A DNA stretch of 64,000 nucleotides. Source: an uncultured Raoultella sp. (GTDB taxonomy: Bacteria; Pseudomonadota; Gammaproteobacteria; Enterobacterales; Enterobacteriaceae). The stretch covers positions 1 to 64,000 of the forward strand of contig CAAEVH010000072.1 in assembly GCA_900759445.1 (NCBI GenBank), given 5' to 3'. Below are positions 1-10,150 of this stretch, piece by piece. The number at the start of each line of letters is the position of its first letter. Position 1 is the stretch's first letter. The position numbers and the translations under genes were made by a program. The notes beneath the pieces are model-generated. The model saw only the letters and a program-made list of their open reading frames with translations. It was not told where the DNA came from and made no database searches.

Positions 1-74
1 TATGCAGTAATTCAAAAAAGGAAGTAAGACAATATGGAGCGCAACGCCCATCGCTTGACGTTGCATTCACCTGC
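1..74 (-). ncRNA. fnrS: FnrS small RNA (5' part, cut by window start)
   Basis: The minus strand from base 74 down to base 1 reads as the 5' two thirds of FnrS, the Hfq-dependent small RNA that enteric bacteria make on loss of oxygen to repress mRNAs for aerobic functions. It begins GCAGGTGAATGCAACG and runs through the conserved CTTACTTCCTTTTTTGAATT stretch. The E. coli RNA is about 120 nt, so its 3' stem and terminator lie outside the window. The position next to zntB matches E. coli. The FNR box just upstream supports the assignment. I recognise the sequence from memory; a covariance-model search would confirm it. Confidence 0.93.
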
Positions 75-109
75 GAGAGAGATATTGCCCCGAATAGGTA
101 GATGGTTTA

Positions 110-123
110 TTGACTTCGCTCAA
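110..123 (-). promoter_or_regulatory. FNR box of the fnrS promoter
   Basis: On the minus strand TTGAGCGAAGTCAA carries both perfect FNR half-sites (TTGA, six bases, TCAA). Its centre lies about 42 bases upstream of the FnrS 5' end near base 74, the class II spacing expected for FNR activation. A -10-like AATATC lies at 81-86. Strict anaerobic induction by Fnr is known for E. coli fnrS; here it is inferred from the site. Confidence 0.85.
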
Positions 124-169
124 AAACCAGGACGTTTTCATGCGCAAAAGTCACTAAAAAACGTTGTTG

Positions 170-1183
<1,014 letters not shown>

Positions 1184-1260
1184 TTAGTCTAGCTGTCAGA
1201 ATATGTTAAGCAATATCTCATTGTCCCATTGTGCTGAAATGATTCATAAAAAGTATCTGA

Positions 1261-1291
1261 TAATAAGAAAAGCGCCGACGAATGCGGCGCT
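1261..1291 (-). terminator. Rho-independent terminator of the chemoreceptor gene
   Basis: On the minus strand a 7-bp stem AGCGCCG/CGGCGCT with a 7-base loop (1271-1291) is followed by TTTTCTTATTA. It lies 19 bases after the stop codon of the chemoreceptor gene, before zntB. Confidence 0.85.
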
Positions 1292-1309
1292 GGTTACGAG
1301 ATGACCGTC

Positions 1310-2419
1310 TCAGGCCCGCTGGCGTCTCTCTGATTCAAGCGCATGACTTAAGCGAAATTTATGCGTTCGCGATTGAAGGTCAATCACCTGGTTTTTCAGG
1401 ATACCTGAGGAGTCAGAAAGCTCATCAACCATAATGGCATTACTTTGGGTGACGTTCTCCAGTTCGGCCAGAGCATGGGTAATTCTGATTATTCCTTTCT
1501 CCTGCTCCTGCGTAGTGGTTAATATCTCGCCCATCAGTTGGTTTAATTGCCCGGCCCCCCCGACAATATCATGCATGTTTTTCTCAGCTTCACGCACAAT
1601 AGCAGCGCCTTGCTGAACATTTTGATGGGTTTGGGCAATCAGTTGCTTAATATTCTTAGCTGCATCTGCACTGCGGTGTGCAAGCATTCTTACCTCACCG
1701 GCCACCACAGAAAAACCTTTGCCATGTTCACCGGCCCTTGCAGCTTCCACAGCAGCATTCAATGCCAGAATATTGGTCTGGAATGCAATACCATCTATCA
1801 GCGTAATAATTTCTGTCATTTGCTGTGCGCATTCGGTAATTGAACGCATATTTGTCGCAACCTGCACCATTAATTCGCCACCCTGACGTGCGCATTGCGT
1901 GGCAATTGTTGCCTGGGCGCTGGCTATTTGCGTGTTATCAGCATTATTCCGCGTATTAACCGCTATTTCATCCATGTTGGCAGCCGTCTGCATTAATGCT
2001 CCGGATTGCTGTTCTGTTTTCACTGAAAGCTCGGCGCTGCGTTCCGCCAGCTGTTCAGAAAGCGCCATCGCCGTTTGCGAGGATGTTCTGATCTCATTAA
2101 CGAGTGCTGAAATATTACTTGATAAACTATTGATGCCAGGAATTAGTCTACCCGCACAGTTATTACCAAATTCGGGAATACTGATTGCCAGATTCCCGGA
2201 TGTTACTTCTTCAATGCTTCTTTTAACCGTATTAATCGGCATGACCAGATATTTCGTCATGTACCACCACAAACATAATATAGAAATAATGCTTACCGCA
2301 TTAGTGCCAATAATAATTTCTGGGGTAGCCGAAAAAATCATTTCAACAACATTGAGCACAACCGCCGTAATGAGCAGAAATAAAATAATAAAGGTTCTGA
2401 CGCTAATATCATTTAACAT
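1310..2419 (-). CDS. Methyl-accepting chemotaxis protein with minimal periplasmic part
   Basis: Predicted 369 residues. Two membrane helices (about 7-29 and 35-55) are separated by only a few residues, so there is no periplasmic ligand-binding domain. A HAMP-like linker and a long coiled coil follow. The signalling tip (about 208-244) contains ALNAAVEAARAGEHGKGF and VVAGEVR, the CheA/CheW contact region. The C terminus lacks the NWETF-type pentapeptide used by CheR and CheB, so adaptation would depend on other receptors. The start is ATG at 2419, with CAGGG upstream; upstream TTG and GTG codons lack a ribosome site. A similar gene beside zntB occurs in Salmonella (STM1657, from memory). Its stimulus is unknown; membrane-buried or energy sensing is a guess. 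Confidence 0.9.
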   Translation of the reverse strand: MLNDISVRTFIILFLLITAVVLNVVEMIFSATPEIIIGTNAVSIISILCLWWYMTKYLVMPINTVKRSIEEVTSGNLAISIPEFGNNCAGRLIPGINSLSSNISALVNEIRTSSQTAMALSEQLAERSAELSVKTEQQSGALMQTAANMDEIAVNTRNNADNTQIASAQATIATQCARQGGELMVQVATNMRSITECAQQMTEIITLIDGIAFQTNILALNAAVEAARAGEHGKGFSVVAGEVRMLAHRSADAAKNIKQLIAQTHQNVQQGAAIVREAEKNMHDIVGGAGQLNQLMGEILTTTQEQEKGIIRITHALAELENVTQSNAIMVDELSDSSGILKNQVIDLQSRTHKFRLSHALESERRQRA

Positions 2420-2829
2420 TTTAACCCTGTGCACCAAGAAATAACGTGGATGTTATTTTTATAGCATCTGCAATACAGATTTCCATTGCTCTGTGACGAA
2501 AGCTGAACTTTCAATGAGAGCCAACAGACCTTTTACTTAAGTCAATAAATTACACTGGCCATTCATAATAGTTCAGCACTTTATCCCACCAATGGCGGTA
2601 ATGTTCCCCACCATCAGATTATTGTGATGGCGAGCACGTGACGAGCATAAAACACACAGAAACATAGTTTTTATGAATGTTTATATAAGTAAAGGCTTGT
2701 CATTTTCAATATCTTGCCCTTCGCTCTAATACTCATTGTAAAAACACAAGAACATTCCTGGTTTTATCAGGTTAACTGGACAAAACCTGCTAGATTTATC
2801 ATCACGGCTTTTTTTCGATAGGTAGCAAG
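2420..2829. other. Intergenic region between divergent chemoreceptor and MHYT genes
   Basis: These 410 bases hold the promoters of two divergent genes. I see no convincing sigma-28 or sigma-70 pair and no hairpin. The stretch is AT-rich and contains no open frame with a credible ribosome site. Confidence 0.5.
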
Positions 2830-4944
2830 ATGTTGCACGTGTCGTGGGACCCTGTATTGATTGGGATTTCCTTTGTTGTCGCATTTATTGCCTCCTTTAT
2901 TGCCCTCGACAGTGCGGGTAAGGTAGCAATCTCCAGCAAACGTGAATCTACCTTCTGGCGGCTATCTGGCGGCGCTACGCTGGGTATGGGGATCTGGTCG
3001 ATGCATTTTATCGGTATGCTGGCCATGAAAATGACTATGCCGATCAATTATCACCTATCACTCACCGCGTTTTCGTTCTTTATTGCGCTCATTTCTGCAA
3101 CCCTCGCCATCAATATCGCTATTTCCGGTAATACGTTATCAACAAAACGACTGGTCATTGCCACCAGCATATTGAGTGCCGGCGTTGTCACGATGCACTA
3201 CGTTGGCATGTATGCCATTATCGAACATGTGGCCATCTCATGGGATCGCTCGCTGATTTTGCTCTCTGTAATTATTGCCGTCGTTGCGTCTGGAGTAGGT
3301 TTATGGCTGGCCTTCCATTTACGCCAAAACACCCGTCGCGTGCTGATTAACCGACTTATTGCTGCCCTTATTATGGCGCTGGCAATTGCTTCTATGCATT
3401 ACACCGGTATGGGAGCGGCAACGTTCACCCATTTTGGACACACTGCGCACGATGGCCTCAGTACGCTGGAACTCTCTGTCTGGGTCTGCGCCGTCACGCT
3501 GATTATTTTGGGTATCATGCTGGTCGTCTCGATGGTGGATTCACAACTGCGCACTTCCCGACTGGCTGACAACCTGCATCAGTTGAACTGCCAGCTTGAA
3601 CATCAGGTCCACTTCGACGCGCTGACCGGACTAGCTAATCGAACGCAAATTGATACCTGCTTACAGGCCTGCCTGCGGCATTCCAAATTGCATCAACAGC
3701 ATTTCGCGTTGGTATTTATCGACCTCGATCGTTTTAAAGTCGTTAACGATACCTGGGGGCATCACATCGGTGATCAACTGCTGATTGCCAGTACACAGCG
3801 TATCTACAGTTGCCTTGATGACTCAATGACGCTGGCAAGACTGGGGGGAGATGAATTTATCCTGCTGGTTCCAGACTGCAACCCGCAGGCTATCTCCGCC
3901 TTGCTTGCGCAAATTTCAGATGCGATCGGTGACCCCTTTACCTTATTCGGTCATACCATTCGGGTTTCGTTAAGTGCGGGGAGCAGTATTTATCCCGAAC
4001 ATGGCTCGACACTGCATGAGCTAAAAGTGAAGGCCGATATGGCGATGTATCATGTCAAACAGGCGGGCAGAAACGGCTGGGCTATTTATAGTCCCCAGAT
4101 GGAAGCTATCGCTGATACGCCGCCGACATTTCTACAGGAACTTTCACAAGCGCTTGAACGCAACCAGTTTGAGCTATGGTATCAGCCTAAATATACCGCC
4201 GGAGATCATTCCCTGACTGGTTTTGAAGCGTTATTACGCTGGCATCATCCGGAGCGCGGCATGCTGCTACCGGCTGAATTTCTGCCTGCGCTGGAAGAAA
4301 CGGGCCTGATTATTCCCGTCGGCAGATGGGTTATCCAACAGGCATGTTTGCAGTTGCATCAGTGGACATTACAAGGGAATACAGAATGGACGCTCGCCGT
4401 TAACCTCTCCCCCGCCCAGTTTGAACAGCATGATATTATTGATGTTGTTTGCAACGCCCTGGCGCAATACCAACTTTCACCTGCCTGTCTCACGCTGGAG
4501 CTCACGGAGAGCACTGCACTTAAAAATTTAAAACGCAGTATTGAAATCCTGAATGCTTTCTCTGCTTTGGGGATCACCGTTTCTATTGATGATTTCGGCA
4601 CTGGTTATTCAAATATACTGATGTTGAAGTCACTTCCGGCACGGGAATTAAAAATCGACAGGATATTTGTCAAAGATATTAGCGAGAACAGTAAAAATAC
4701 AAAAATTGTGTCTACCATTATTGACATAGCTCACTCCATGAATATGCGCGTGGTGGCTGAAGGAATAGAAACCCAGGAGCAGGAAATACTTCTTACCCAG
4801 ATGGGGTGTAGCATGCTGCAAGGTTTCCTGTTTGCAAAACCGCTGCCAGCGCATAAGATTCATGAACTGATCCAACCAGAAAACAGCATCAAACAAAAGC
4901 CAGTCGTACAACCCTTGTCTCACCGACAATCAATAACTTTGTGA
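2830..4944 (+). CDS. MHYT-GGDEF-EAL membrane sensor for cyclic-di-GMP turnover
   Basis: 704 residues. The N-terminal 240 residues form an MHYT domain of seven membrane helices with motifs MHFIGM (58-63), MHYVGM (122-127) and MHYTGM (189-194), proposed in this family to bind copper and sense O2, NO or CO. A GGDEF cyclase domain follows with intact GGDEF (339-343) but no RxxD inhibitory site five residues before it. The EAL phosphodiesterase domain has EAL (466-468), ELTES, DDFGTGYS (587-594) and EGIE, so both activities look possible. The architecture is that of Pseudomonas MucR. E. coli K-12 has no such gene here. It ends 67 bases before dgcM on the same strand. Net activity cannot be read from sequence. 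Confidence 0.93.
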   Translation: MLHVSWDPVLIGISFVVAFIASFIALDSAGKVAISSKRESTFWRLSGGATLGMGIWSMHFIGMLAMKMTMPINYHLSLTAFSFFIALISATLAINIAISGNTLSTKRLVIATSILSAGVVTMHYVGMYAIIEHVAISWDRSLILLSVIIAVVASGVGLWLAFHLRQNTRRVLINRLIAALIMALAIASMHYTGMGAATFTHFGHTAHDGLSTLELSVWVCAVTLIILGIMLVVSMVDSQLRTSRLADNLHQLNCQLEHQVHFDALTGLANRTQIDTCLQACLRHSKLHQQHFALVFIDLDRFKVVNDTWGHHIGDQLLIASTQRIYSCLDDSMTLARLGGDEFILLVPDCNPQAISALLAQISDAIGDPFTLFGHTIRVSLSAGSSIYPEHGSTLHELKVKADMAMYHVKQAGRNGWAIYSPQMEAIADTPPTFLQELSQALERNQFELWYQPKYTAGDHSLTGFEALLRWHHPERGMLLPAEFLPALEETGLIIPVGRWVIQQACLQLHQWTLQGNTEWTLAVNLSPAQFEQHDIIDVVCNALAQYQLSPACLTLELTESTALKNLKRSIEILNAFSALGITVSIDDFGTGYSNILMLKSLPARELKIDRIFVKDISENSKNTKIVSTIIDIAHSMNMRVVAEGIETQEQEILLTQMGCSMLQGFLFAKPLPAHKIHELIQPENSIKQKPVVQPLSHRQSITL

Positions 4945-5011
4945 GACTGTAATATCTAAAATATTCGCCATTAAACGGGCAACACAGCAGATAAAGATAA
5001 CGGGATTATCG

Positions 5012-6244
5012 ATGAGCACAACCGAGCTGCATTCACTGGATTTGTTAACCTTTCCGGTGTGGATTGTTTCGCCACAAACCGAAGAACTGGTGTTCGCTAA
5101 TATCGTTGCACGTGAGCTAATGCAGGATCTCTGTTTTTCCCCACTGCGCAAGGGCATATTCTCAACGCATTCTCAAAATGATTTAACCTTGTATCTCAGT
5201 GACTTGAGCAATCATCATCACGTTGTTGAGATCCTCACGGTTTACCGCGATGGTGAGGAAATCGCGTTGGCCAGCCGCCTGTCCATTAAATCTCTGCCGG
5301 GCGTGGGGGATGTTATCCTTTTCGAAGGCATTGAAACGCCAACTGCGCAAGGTCTGAAAGCCAGCCGTTCAGCAACTTATCAACGAAAAAAACAGGGCTT
5401 TTATGCGCGTTTTTTCCAGACCAACTCCGCGCCAATGTTACTGATTGATCCGTCCCGCGATGGCCTGATCGTTGATGCAAACCTCAGTGCCCTGAATTTT
5501 TATGGTTACAACCTTGATGTGATGTGCCAGAAACATACCTGGGAGATCAACATGCTGGGCCGCCATATATTGCCGGTAATGCATGAAATCGCCCATCTGC
5601 CCGGCGGCCATAAGCCTTTGCACTTTGTCCATAAACTGGCAGACGGCACCTCACGTCATGTACAAACCTACGCCGGACCGATTGAAATTTACGGTAATAA
5701 ACTCATGTTGTGCATTATTCATGACATTACCGAACAAAAACGGCTGGAACAGGAGCTTGAGCATGCCGCTCTGCGTGACCCTTTAACGGGATTACTTAAT
5801 CGCCGACATTTTTATCAGGTAACCGAGCCGGAGCAGACGCATGCGGTATCATTGACGCAGGACTACAGCCTTTTATTGATCGACACCGATCGTTTTAAAA
5901 GCATTAACGATCTCTTCGGTCATTTAAAAGGCGATGAAGTGCTTTGTGCTCTGGCCCGCACACTGGAATCCTGTGCACGAAAAGACGATCTTATTTTTCG
6001 CTGGGGTGGTGAAGAATTTGTGCTGCTGCTGCCGCGAACCTCGCTGGATGTCGCCCTCAATCTTGCAGAAGTGATCCGCGCAACGGTAGCCAAGGTTACT
6101 CTCCCTGGTCTTCCCCGCTTTACCGTCAGCATTGGCGTTGCGCGGCACGAAACGAACGAAAGTATTGATGAATTATTCAAACGCGTGGACGACGCGTTGT
6201 ACAAAGCCAAGCACGAAGGCAGGAACAGAGTATTGGCCGCCTGA
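5012..6244 (+). CDS. dgcM: Diguanylate cyclase DgcM
   Basis: 410 residues, the same length as E. coli DgcM (YdaM). A variable N-terminal part precedes a PAS domain (about 130-245) and a GGDEF domain with GGEEF at 332-336. An RxxD inhibitory site (R323-D326) lies five residues upstream of that motif. It makes cyclic-di-GMP from two GTP. In E. coli, DgcM contacts the regulator MlrA and the phosphodiesterase PdeR to switch on csgD and curli; pdeR is also in this window at 51.6-53.6 kb. It follows the MHYT gene closely and may be co-transcribed with it. Confidence 0.95.
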   Translation: MSTTELHSLDLLTFPVWIVSPQTEELVFANIVARELMQDLCFSPLRKGIFSTHSQNDLTLYLSDLSNHHHVVEILTVYRDGEEIALASRLSIKSLPGVGDVILFEGIETPTAQGLKASRSATYQRKKQGFYARFFQTNSAPMLLIDPSRDGLIVDANLSALNFYGYNLDVMCQKHTWEINMLGRHILPVMHEIAHLPGGHKPLHFVHKLADGTSRHVQTYAGPIEIYGNKLMLCIIHDITEQKRLEQELEHAALRDPLTGLLNRRHFYQVTEPEQTHAVSLTQDYSLLLIDTDRFKSINDLFGHLKGDEVLCALARTLESCARKDDLIFRWGGEEFVLLLPRTSLDVALNLAEVIRATVAKVTLPGLPRFTVSIGVARHETNESIDELFKRVDDALYKAKHEGRNRVLAA

Positions 6245-6256
6245 TGAATACGTTGA

Positions 6257-6820
6257 TCAGCGGCTGCGCTTAGCGTGACGCTCCCAGTTTTCCTGTTTTG
6301 CCTGCGCGGTTTTACGTAATGCCACATAGCATGCCCCGCTGCCGCCGTGATGCGGCAAAGCGGCGCAGTAGGCCTGGACGTCATCAAATTCTGTCAGCCA
6401 GCGCGCCACATAGCTGCGAACAATATTGGCATGAGCATTATCGTCACGCCCCTTACCGTGTATCACCAGCACGTTACGTAATCCATCTTGCTGTGCCTGC
6501 AGAATAAAACTGAATAGCATCTGGCGGCATGTTTCTACGGGCTGGCGGATGAGATTAAGGCTCGCCTGCTGCGGATATTTTCCGGTTCGCAGTTTGTCAG
6601 TCACGCCGTGCTGTAAACCTTCGCGACGAAACTCCAGCGGCTCGTTCAACGGGATAATATCGAGAAACCCCGTCGTGAGAAAGTTATCCAGTTGAAGCGT
6701 ATCGATACGCGCCGGAGTGCGGATATTACGCGTTGGCTGCCAGTGTACATCGGCGCAGCCCTTCAGTGGTTGGACATCCCCCATAGCATCCAGAAACAGC
6801 GAAGCATCATCAAGATTCAT
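6257..6820 (-). CDS. smrA: Smr-domain DNA endonuclease SmrA
   Basis: 187 residues, equal to E. coli SmrA (YdaL). The N-terminal extension carries the LDxFL-type region; the C-terminal Smr (MutS2-related) domain spans about 95-175, with HGKGR and a glycine-rich LPHHGGSGACYV end. Smr proteins nick DNA or cleave RNA; E. coli SmrA shows nicking endonuclease activity in vitro. The start is supported by GGAGGAAG seven bases upstream. It converges on dgcM with a 12-base gap and diverges from ogt. E. coli has the abg operon between smrA and ogt, which is absent here. Confidence 0.94.
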   Translation of the reverse strand: MNLDDASLFLDAMGDVQPLKGCADVHWQPTRNIRTPARIDTLQLDNFLTTGFLDIIPLNEPLEFRREGLQHGVTDKLRTGKYPQQASLNLIRQPVETCRQMLFSFILQAQQDGLRNVLVIHGKGRDDNAHANIVRSYVARWLTEFDDVQAYCAALPHHGGSGACYVALRKTAQAKQENWERHAKRSR

Positions 6821-7033
6821 GTTTCTTCCTCCAGCGAATTACGACGAGCATTATCATAACCGCGCACTATTATACCGACAACGGTTTACGATTATTTCCA
6901 ATAATTCACCTGGCTCGCTCCGCTGAAAAGATCTACTCACGACATACAGATATCCGTTTTTAGGGGTATAGCTGCAACTGTTGCTGCCGTGATAATGTGT
7001 AACCTCGCCTGAACGCTGTAATGAGAGAAACGG

Positions 7034-7549
7034 ATGCTGAACTTACTGGAAGACACCATCGACACGCCGCTAGGCCCGCTGTGGGTTATTTGTGATGAGC
7101 AATTTCGCCTGCGCGCGGTGGAATGGGATCAGCACCGCGATCGCATGGAACAATTGCTGGATATTCATTACCGCACAGAAGGTTATCAGCGTATTACAGC
7201 TAAAAACCCAGGCGGATTAAGCGATAAACTGTCGGAGTATTTTGCCGGGAATCTCAGCATTATTGACACGCTGGAAACGGCAACGGCTGGCACGCCTTTC
7301 CAGCGTGAAGTCTGGCAAGCATTACGCACTATCCCGTGTGGGCAGGTCATGCACTATGGTCAACTGGCCGAACAGTTAGGGCGCGCCGGTGCTGCAAGAG
7401 CCGTCGGTGCGGCCAATGGCGCCAACCCGGTAAGCATTGTAGTCCCCTGCCATCGCGTCATTGGGCGTAACGGCACCATGACTGGATATGCTGGCGGCGT
7501 ACAGCGAAAAGAGTGGTTATTGCGTCACGAAGGCTATTTGCTACTCTAG
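7034..7549 (+). CDS. ogt: O6-alkylguanine-DNA alkyltransferase Ogt
   Basis: 171 residues, the same as E. coli Ogt. The suicide-acceptor motif PCHRV places the reactive cysteine at 139, followed by the conserved GYAGGxxRK segment. It removes alkyl groups from O6-guanine and O4-thymine by transferring them to that cysteine. An N-terminal ribonuclease-H-like fold precedes the DNA-binding winged helix. It stands alone ahead of fnr. Confidence 0.97.
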   Translation: MLNLLEDTIDTPLGPLWVICDEQFRLRAVEWDQHRDRMEQLLDIHYRTEGYQRITAKNPGGLSDKLSEYFAGNLSIIDTLETATAGTPFQREVWQALRTIPCGQVMHYGQLAEQLGRAGAARAVGAANGANPVSIVVPCHRVIGRNGTMTGYAGGVQRKEWLLRHEGYLLL

Positions 7550-7710
7550 ATTCCAGGCAATTAATGCCTTATTCGTCACACTTTCGCATAATGTGACCAC
7601 AAATTTAATGCGGTTAATCAAGGAGATACAAACATTCATTCCGGTTATACCTGAATTATTCTCTATTGGGAGTAGCTCAGGCTTACGTGCTCACCAAAAA
7701 GATGTTAAAA

Positions 7711-7724
7711 TTGACAAATATCAA
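7711..7724 (+). promoter_or_regulatory. FNR box at the fnr promoter
   Basis: TTGACAAATATCAA is a near-perfect FNR site (TTGA-N6-TCAA), 19 bases before the fnr start codon. In E. coli an equivalent site mediates negative autoregulation by Fnr. The TTGACA part also resembles a -35 element. Confidence 0.85.
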
Positions 7725-7743
7725 TTACGGCTTGAGCAGACCT

Positions 7744-8496
7744 ATGATCCCGGAAAAGCGAATTATACGGCGCATTCAGTCTGGCGGTTGTGCTATCCAT
7801 TGCCAGGATTGCAGCATCAGCCAGCTTTGCATCCCGTTCACACTTAACGAGCATGAGCTTGACCAGCTCGATAACATCATCGAGCGCAAAAAGCCTATCC
7901 AAAAGGGGCAAACGCTCTTTAAAGCAGGTGATGAACTTAAATCACTCTACGCTATCCGCTCCGGAACGATTAAAAGCTATACCATTACCGAACAAGGCGA
8001 TGAGCAAATTACCGGCTTCCATCTGGCGGGTGATCTGGTCGGTTTTGACGCGATTGGCAGCGGACATCACCCGAGCTTTGCCCAGGCGCTGGAAACCTCA
8101 ATGGTTTGCGAAATTCCTTTCGAAACCCTTGATGACCTGTCCGGAAAAATGCCGAATCTGCGTCAGCAGATGATGCGTCTGATGAGTGGCGAAATCAAAG
8201 GCGACCAGGATATGATCCTGCTGTTGTCGAAGAAAAATGCAGAAGAGCGCCTGGCGGCCTTTATCTACAACTTGTCTCGCCGCTTTGCCCAGCGCGGATT
8301 CTCGCCTCGTGAGTTCCGCCTGACCATGACCCGCGGCGACATCGGTAACTACCTGGGTCTGACGGTTGAAACCATCAGCCGCCTGTTGGGTCGTTTCCAG
8401 AAAAGCGGTATGCTGGCAGTGAAAGGCAAATACATAACTATTGAGAATAGCGACGCGCTGGCAGTTCTTGCTGGCCACACGCGTAACGTTGCGTAA
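7744..8496 (+). CDS. fnr: Anaerobic global regulator Fnr
   Basis: 250 residues. The start is ATG at 7744 (MIPEKRI), as in E. coli; in-frame upstream codons overlap the promoter FNR box. Cys20, Cys23, Cys29 and Cys122 (in MVCEIP) are the ligands for the oxygen-labile [4Fe-4S] cluster. A cyclic-nucleotide-binding-like domain, a dimer helix (about 140-160) and a helix-turn-helix with recognition segment [12 protein letters not shown] follow. The cluster-loaded dimer binds TTGAT-N4-ATCAA sites without oxygen. Targets visible in this window are fnrS and fnr itself. Confidence 0.98.
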   Translation: MIPEKRIIRRIQSGGCAIHCQDCSISQLCIPFTLNEHELDQLDNIIERKKPIQKGQTLFKAGDELKSLYAIRSGTIKSYTITEQGDEQITGFHLAGDLVGFDAIGSGHHPSFAQALETSMVCEIPFETLDDLSGKMPNLRQQMMRLMSGEIKGDQDMILLLSKKNAEERLAAFIYNLSRRFAQRGFSPREFRLTMTRGDIGNYLGLTVETISRLLGRFQKSGMLAVKGKYITIENSDALAVLAGHTRNVA

Positions 8497-8647
8497 TCTT
8501 TCCGCAAGCATTTCTGTTATCCTTCTGTCAAATCGCTAAATTTTCCCGATTTATTGATCTGGCAGGAGGTTCTCCCCTGTTTCAATCCACATTATTGGGT
8601 TACTCTTTTAATTACAAACTGCGATGACAGTTGTAAGGAGACCCTGT

Positions 8648-9598
8648 ATGGCTATGTATAAAAATATGCTGGTCGTCATCGATCCAAACCAGGACGATCA
8701 ACCAGCATTACGGCGAGCTGTTTATTTGCATCAACGGATTGGTGGCAAAATTAAAGCCTTTTTGCCAATCTATGACTTTTCCTACGAGATGACTACCCTG
8801 CTGTCGCCCGATGAGCGTACGGCAATGCGTCAGGGGGTCATCAGCCAGCGAACAGCCTGGATCCGTGAACAAGCAAAATACTACATCGAAGCAGGGATCC
8901 CTCTTGAAATAAAAGTGGTATGGCACAACCGTCCCTTTGAAGCCATCATCCAGGAAGTCATTAGCGCTCAGCATGACCTGGTCCTCAAAATGGCACACCA
9001 ACACGACCGCCTCGAAGCCGTAATTTTCACCCCTACCGACTGGCATTTATTGCGCAAATGTCCAAGCCCGGTATGGATGGTTAAAGACCAGCCATGGCCT
9101 GAAGAGGGTAAAGCGCTGGTTGCCGTGAACCTCGCCAGTGAAGAGCCTTATCACAACGCTCTCAATGAAAAACTGGTCAAAGAGACGCTGCAACTAGCAG
9201 AACAGGTTAACCATACTGAAGTGCATCTGGTTGGCGCCTACCCTGTTACGCCAATCAATATCGCAATTGAACTACCTGAGTTTGACCCCAGCGTTTATAA
9301 CGACGCGATCCGTGGACAGCATCTGCTGGCCATGAAGGCGTTGCGCCAGAAATTCAGTATCGATGAGAAAGTGACGCACGTTGAAAAAGGATTGCCTGAA
9401 GAGGTCATTCCTGATTTAGCCGAGCACTTGCAGGCGGGTATTGTAGTACTGGGTACCGTCGGTCGTACCGGTATTTCTGCCGCGTTCCTTGGTAACACCG
9501 CTGAACAGGTTATCGATCACCTACGCTGCGACCTGCTGGTCATCAAGCCGGATGAATATCAGACGCCAGTTGAACTGGATGATGAAGAAGACGATTAA
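8648..9598 (+). CDS. uspE: Tandem universal stress protein UspE
   Basis: 316 residues holding two Usp domains in tandem (about 1-155 and 160-305), as in E. coli UspE. The second domain ends with a glycine-rich [14 protein letters not shown] nucleotide-binding-like loop, and the tail is acidic. The start is ATG GCT ATG at 8648 with AAGGAG eight bases upstream; the frame extends further upstream without a better site. Usp proteins are cytoplasmic and linked to survival after DNA damage, stasis and adhesion changes. It follows fnr, as in E. coli. Confidence 0.96.
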   Translation: MAMYKNMLVVIDPNQDDQPALRRAVYLHQRIGGKIKAFLPIYDFSYEMTTLLSPDERTAMRQGVISQRTAWIREQAKYYIEAGIPLEIKVVWHNRPFEAIIQEVISAQHDLVLKMAHQHDRLEAVIFTPTDWHLLRKCPSPVWMVKDQPWPEEGKALVAVNLASEEPYHNALNEKLVKETLQLAEQVNHTEVHLVGAYPVTPINIAIELPEFDPSVYNDAIRGQHLLAMKALRQKFSIDEKVTHVEKGLPEEVIPDLAEHLQAGIVVLGTVGRTGISAAFLGNTAEQVIDHLRCDLLVIKPDEYQTPVELDDEEDD

Positions 9599-9610
9599 CC
9601 ACACAACTCA

Positions 9611-9637
9611 ATGCCGGATGGCGATCTCATCCGGCAT
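9611..9637. repeat. REP-like palindrome between convergent uspE and ynaJ
   Basis: A perfect 10-bp inverted repeat ATGCCGGATG/CATCCGGCAT with a 7-base loop. GCCGGATG is the core of enterobacterial REP elements, which sit between convergent genes or at operon ends and can bind gyrase, protect mRNA 3' ends or stop transcription. Only one unit is present. Confidence 0.7.
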
Positions 9638-9646
9638 AACAAACGC

Positions 9647-9907
9647 TTAGTGTTGCTCTTCGCCGCCGAGGAAATAGATTCCCAGCGGGATAGCCAACAG
9701 AATCGTAAACACCATGCTGTAGACACAAATCATTGCCGATTGAATAGCGTACATTGAAGCGGTCCAGTCGGATAGCGGAATGTCATACTGTTCAATCACA
9801 CCACCGATCGTCGCTCGCGTCACGACCGACGCTGCGATAATAAACACCCCAAGCAGGCACAACAGAAACTTCCGTCCCTTCGCTGTCTTCAGCTTAGCCA
9901 TGATCAT
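9647..9907 (-). CDS. ynaJ: Small inner-membrane protein YnaJ (DUF2534)
   Basis: 86 residues, matching E. coli YnaJ. A short basic N terminus is followed by two membrane helices (about 14-35 and 52-78) and a charged end GGEEQH. AAAGGA lies upstream of the first ATG; a second ATG two codons later is also usable. Function is unknown. It converges on uspE across the REP-like palindrome. Confidence 0.9.
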   Translation of the reverse strand: MIMAKLKTAKGRKFLLCLLGVFIIAASVVTRATIGGVIEQYDIPLSDWTASMYAIQSAMICVYSMVFTILLAIPLGIYFLGGEEQH

Positions 9908-10150
9908 AGTACTGTCCTTTTGCAGATGAAAACCTTGTTACTTTGCGCTAACAATACCATGACATCAACTGACTGTCTGCTACATAAACCGCTTTCAGGG
10001 TGGATACCAGCGCTATTTCGCCGAAAATAGCGCTAATTGCATTATATATCTCCCCTATGGATTAATGATCTGACCGCCAGAACTGAGTAAAATATTCGAG
10101 GATTAGGATATCAGAAGATATTTCACTACCACGGAGCTGTTGGAAGAATC

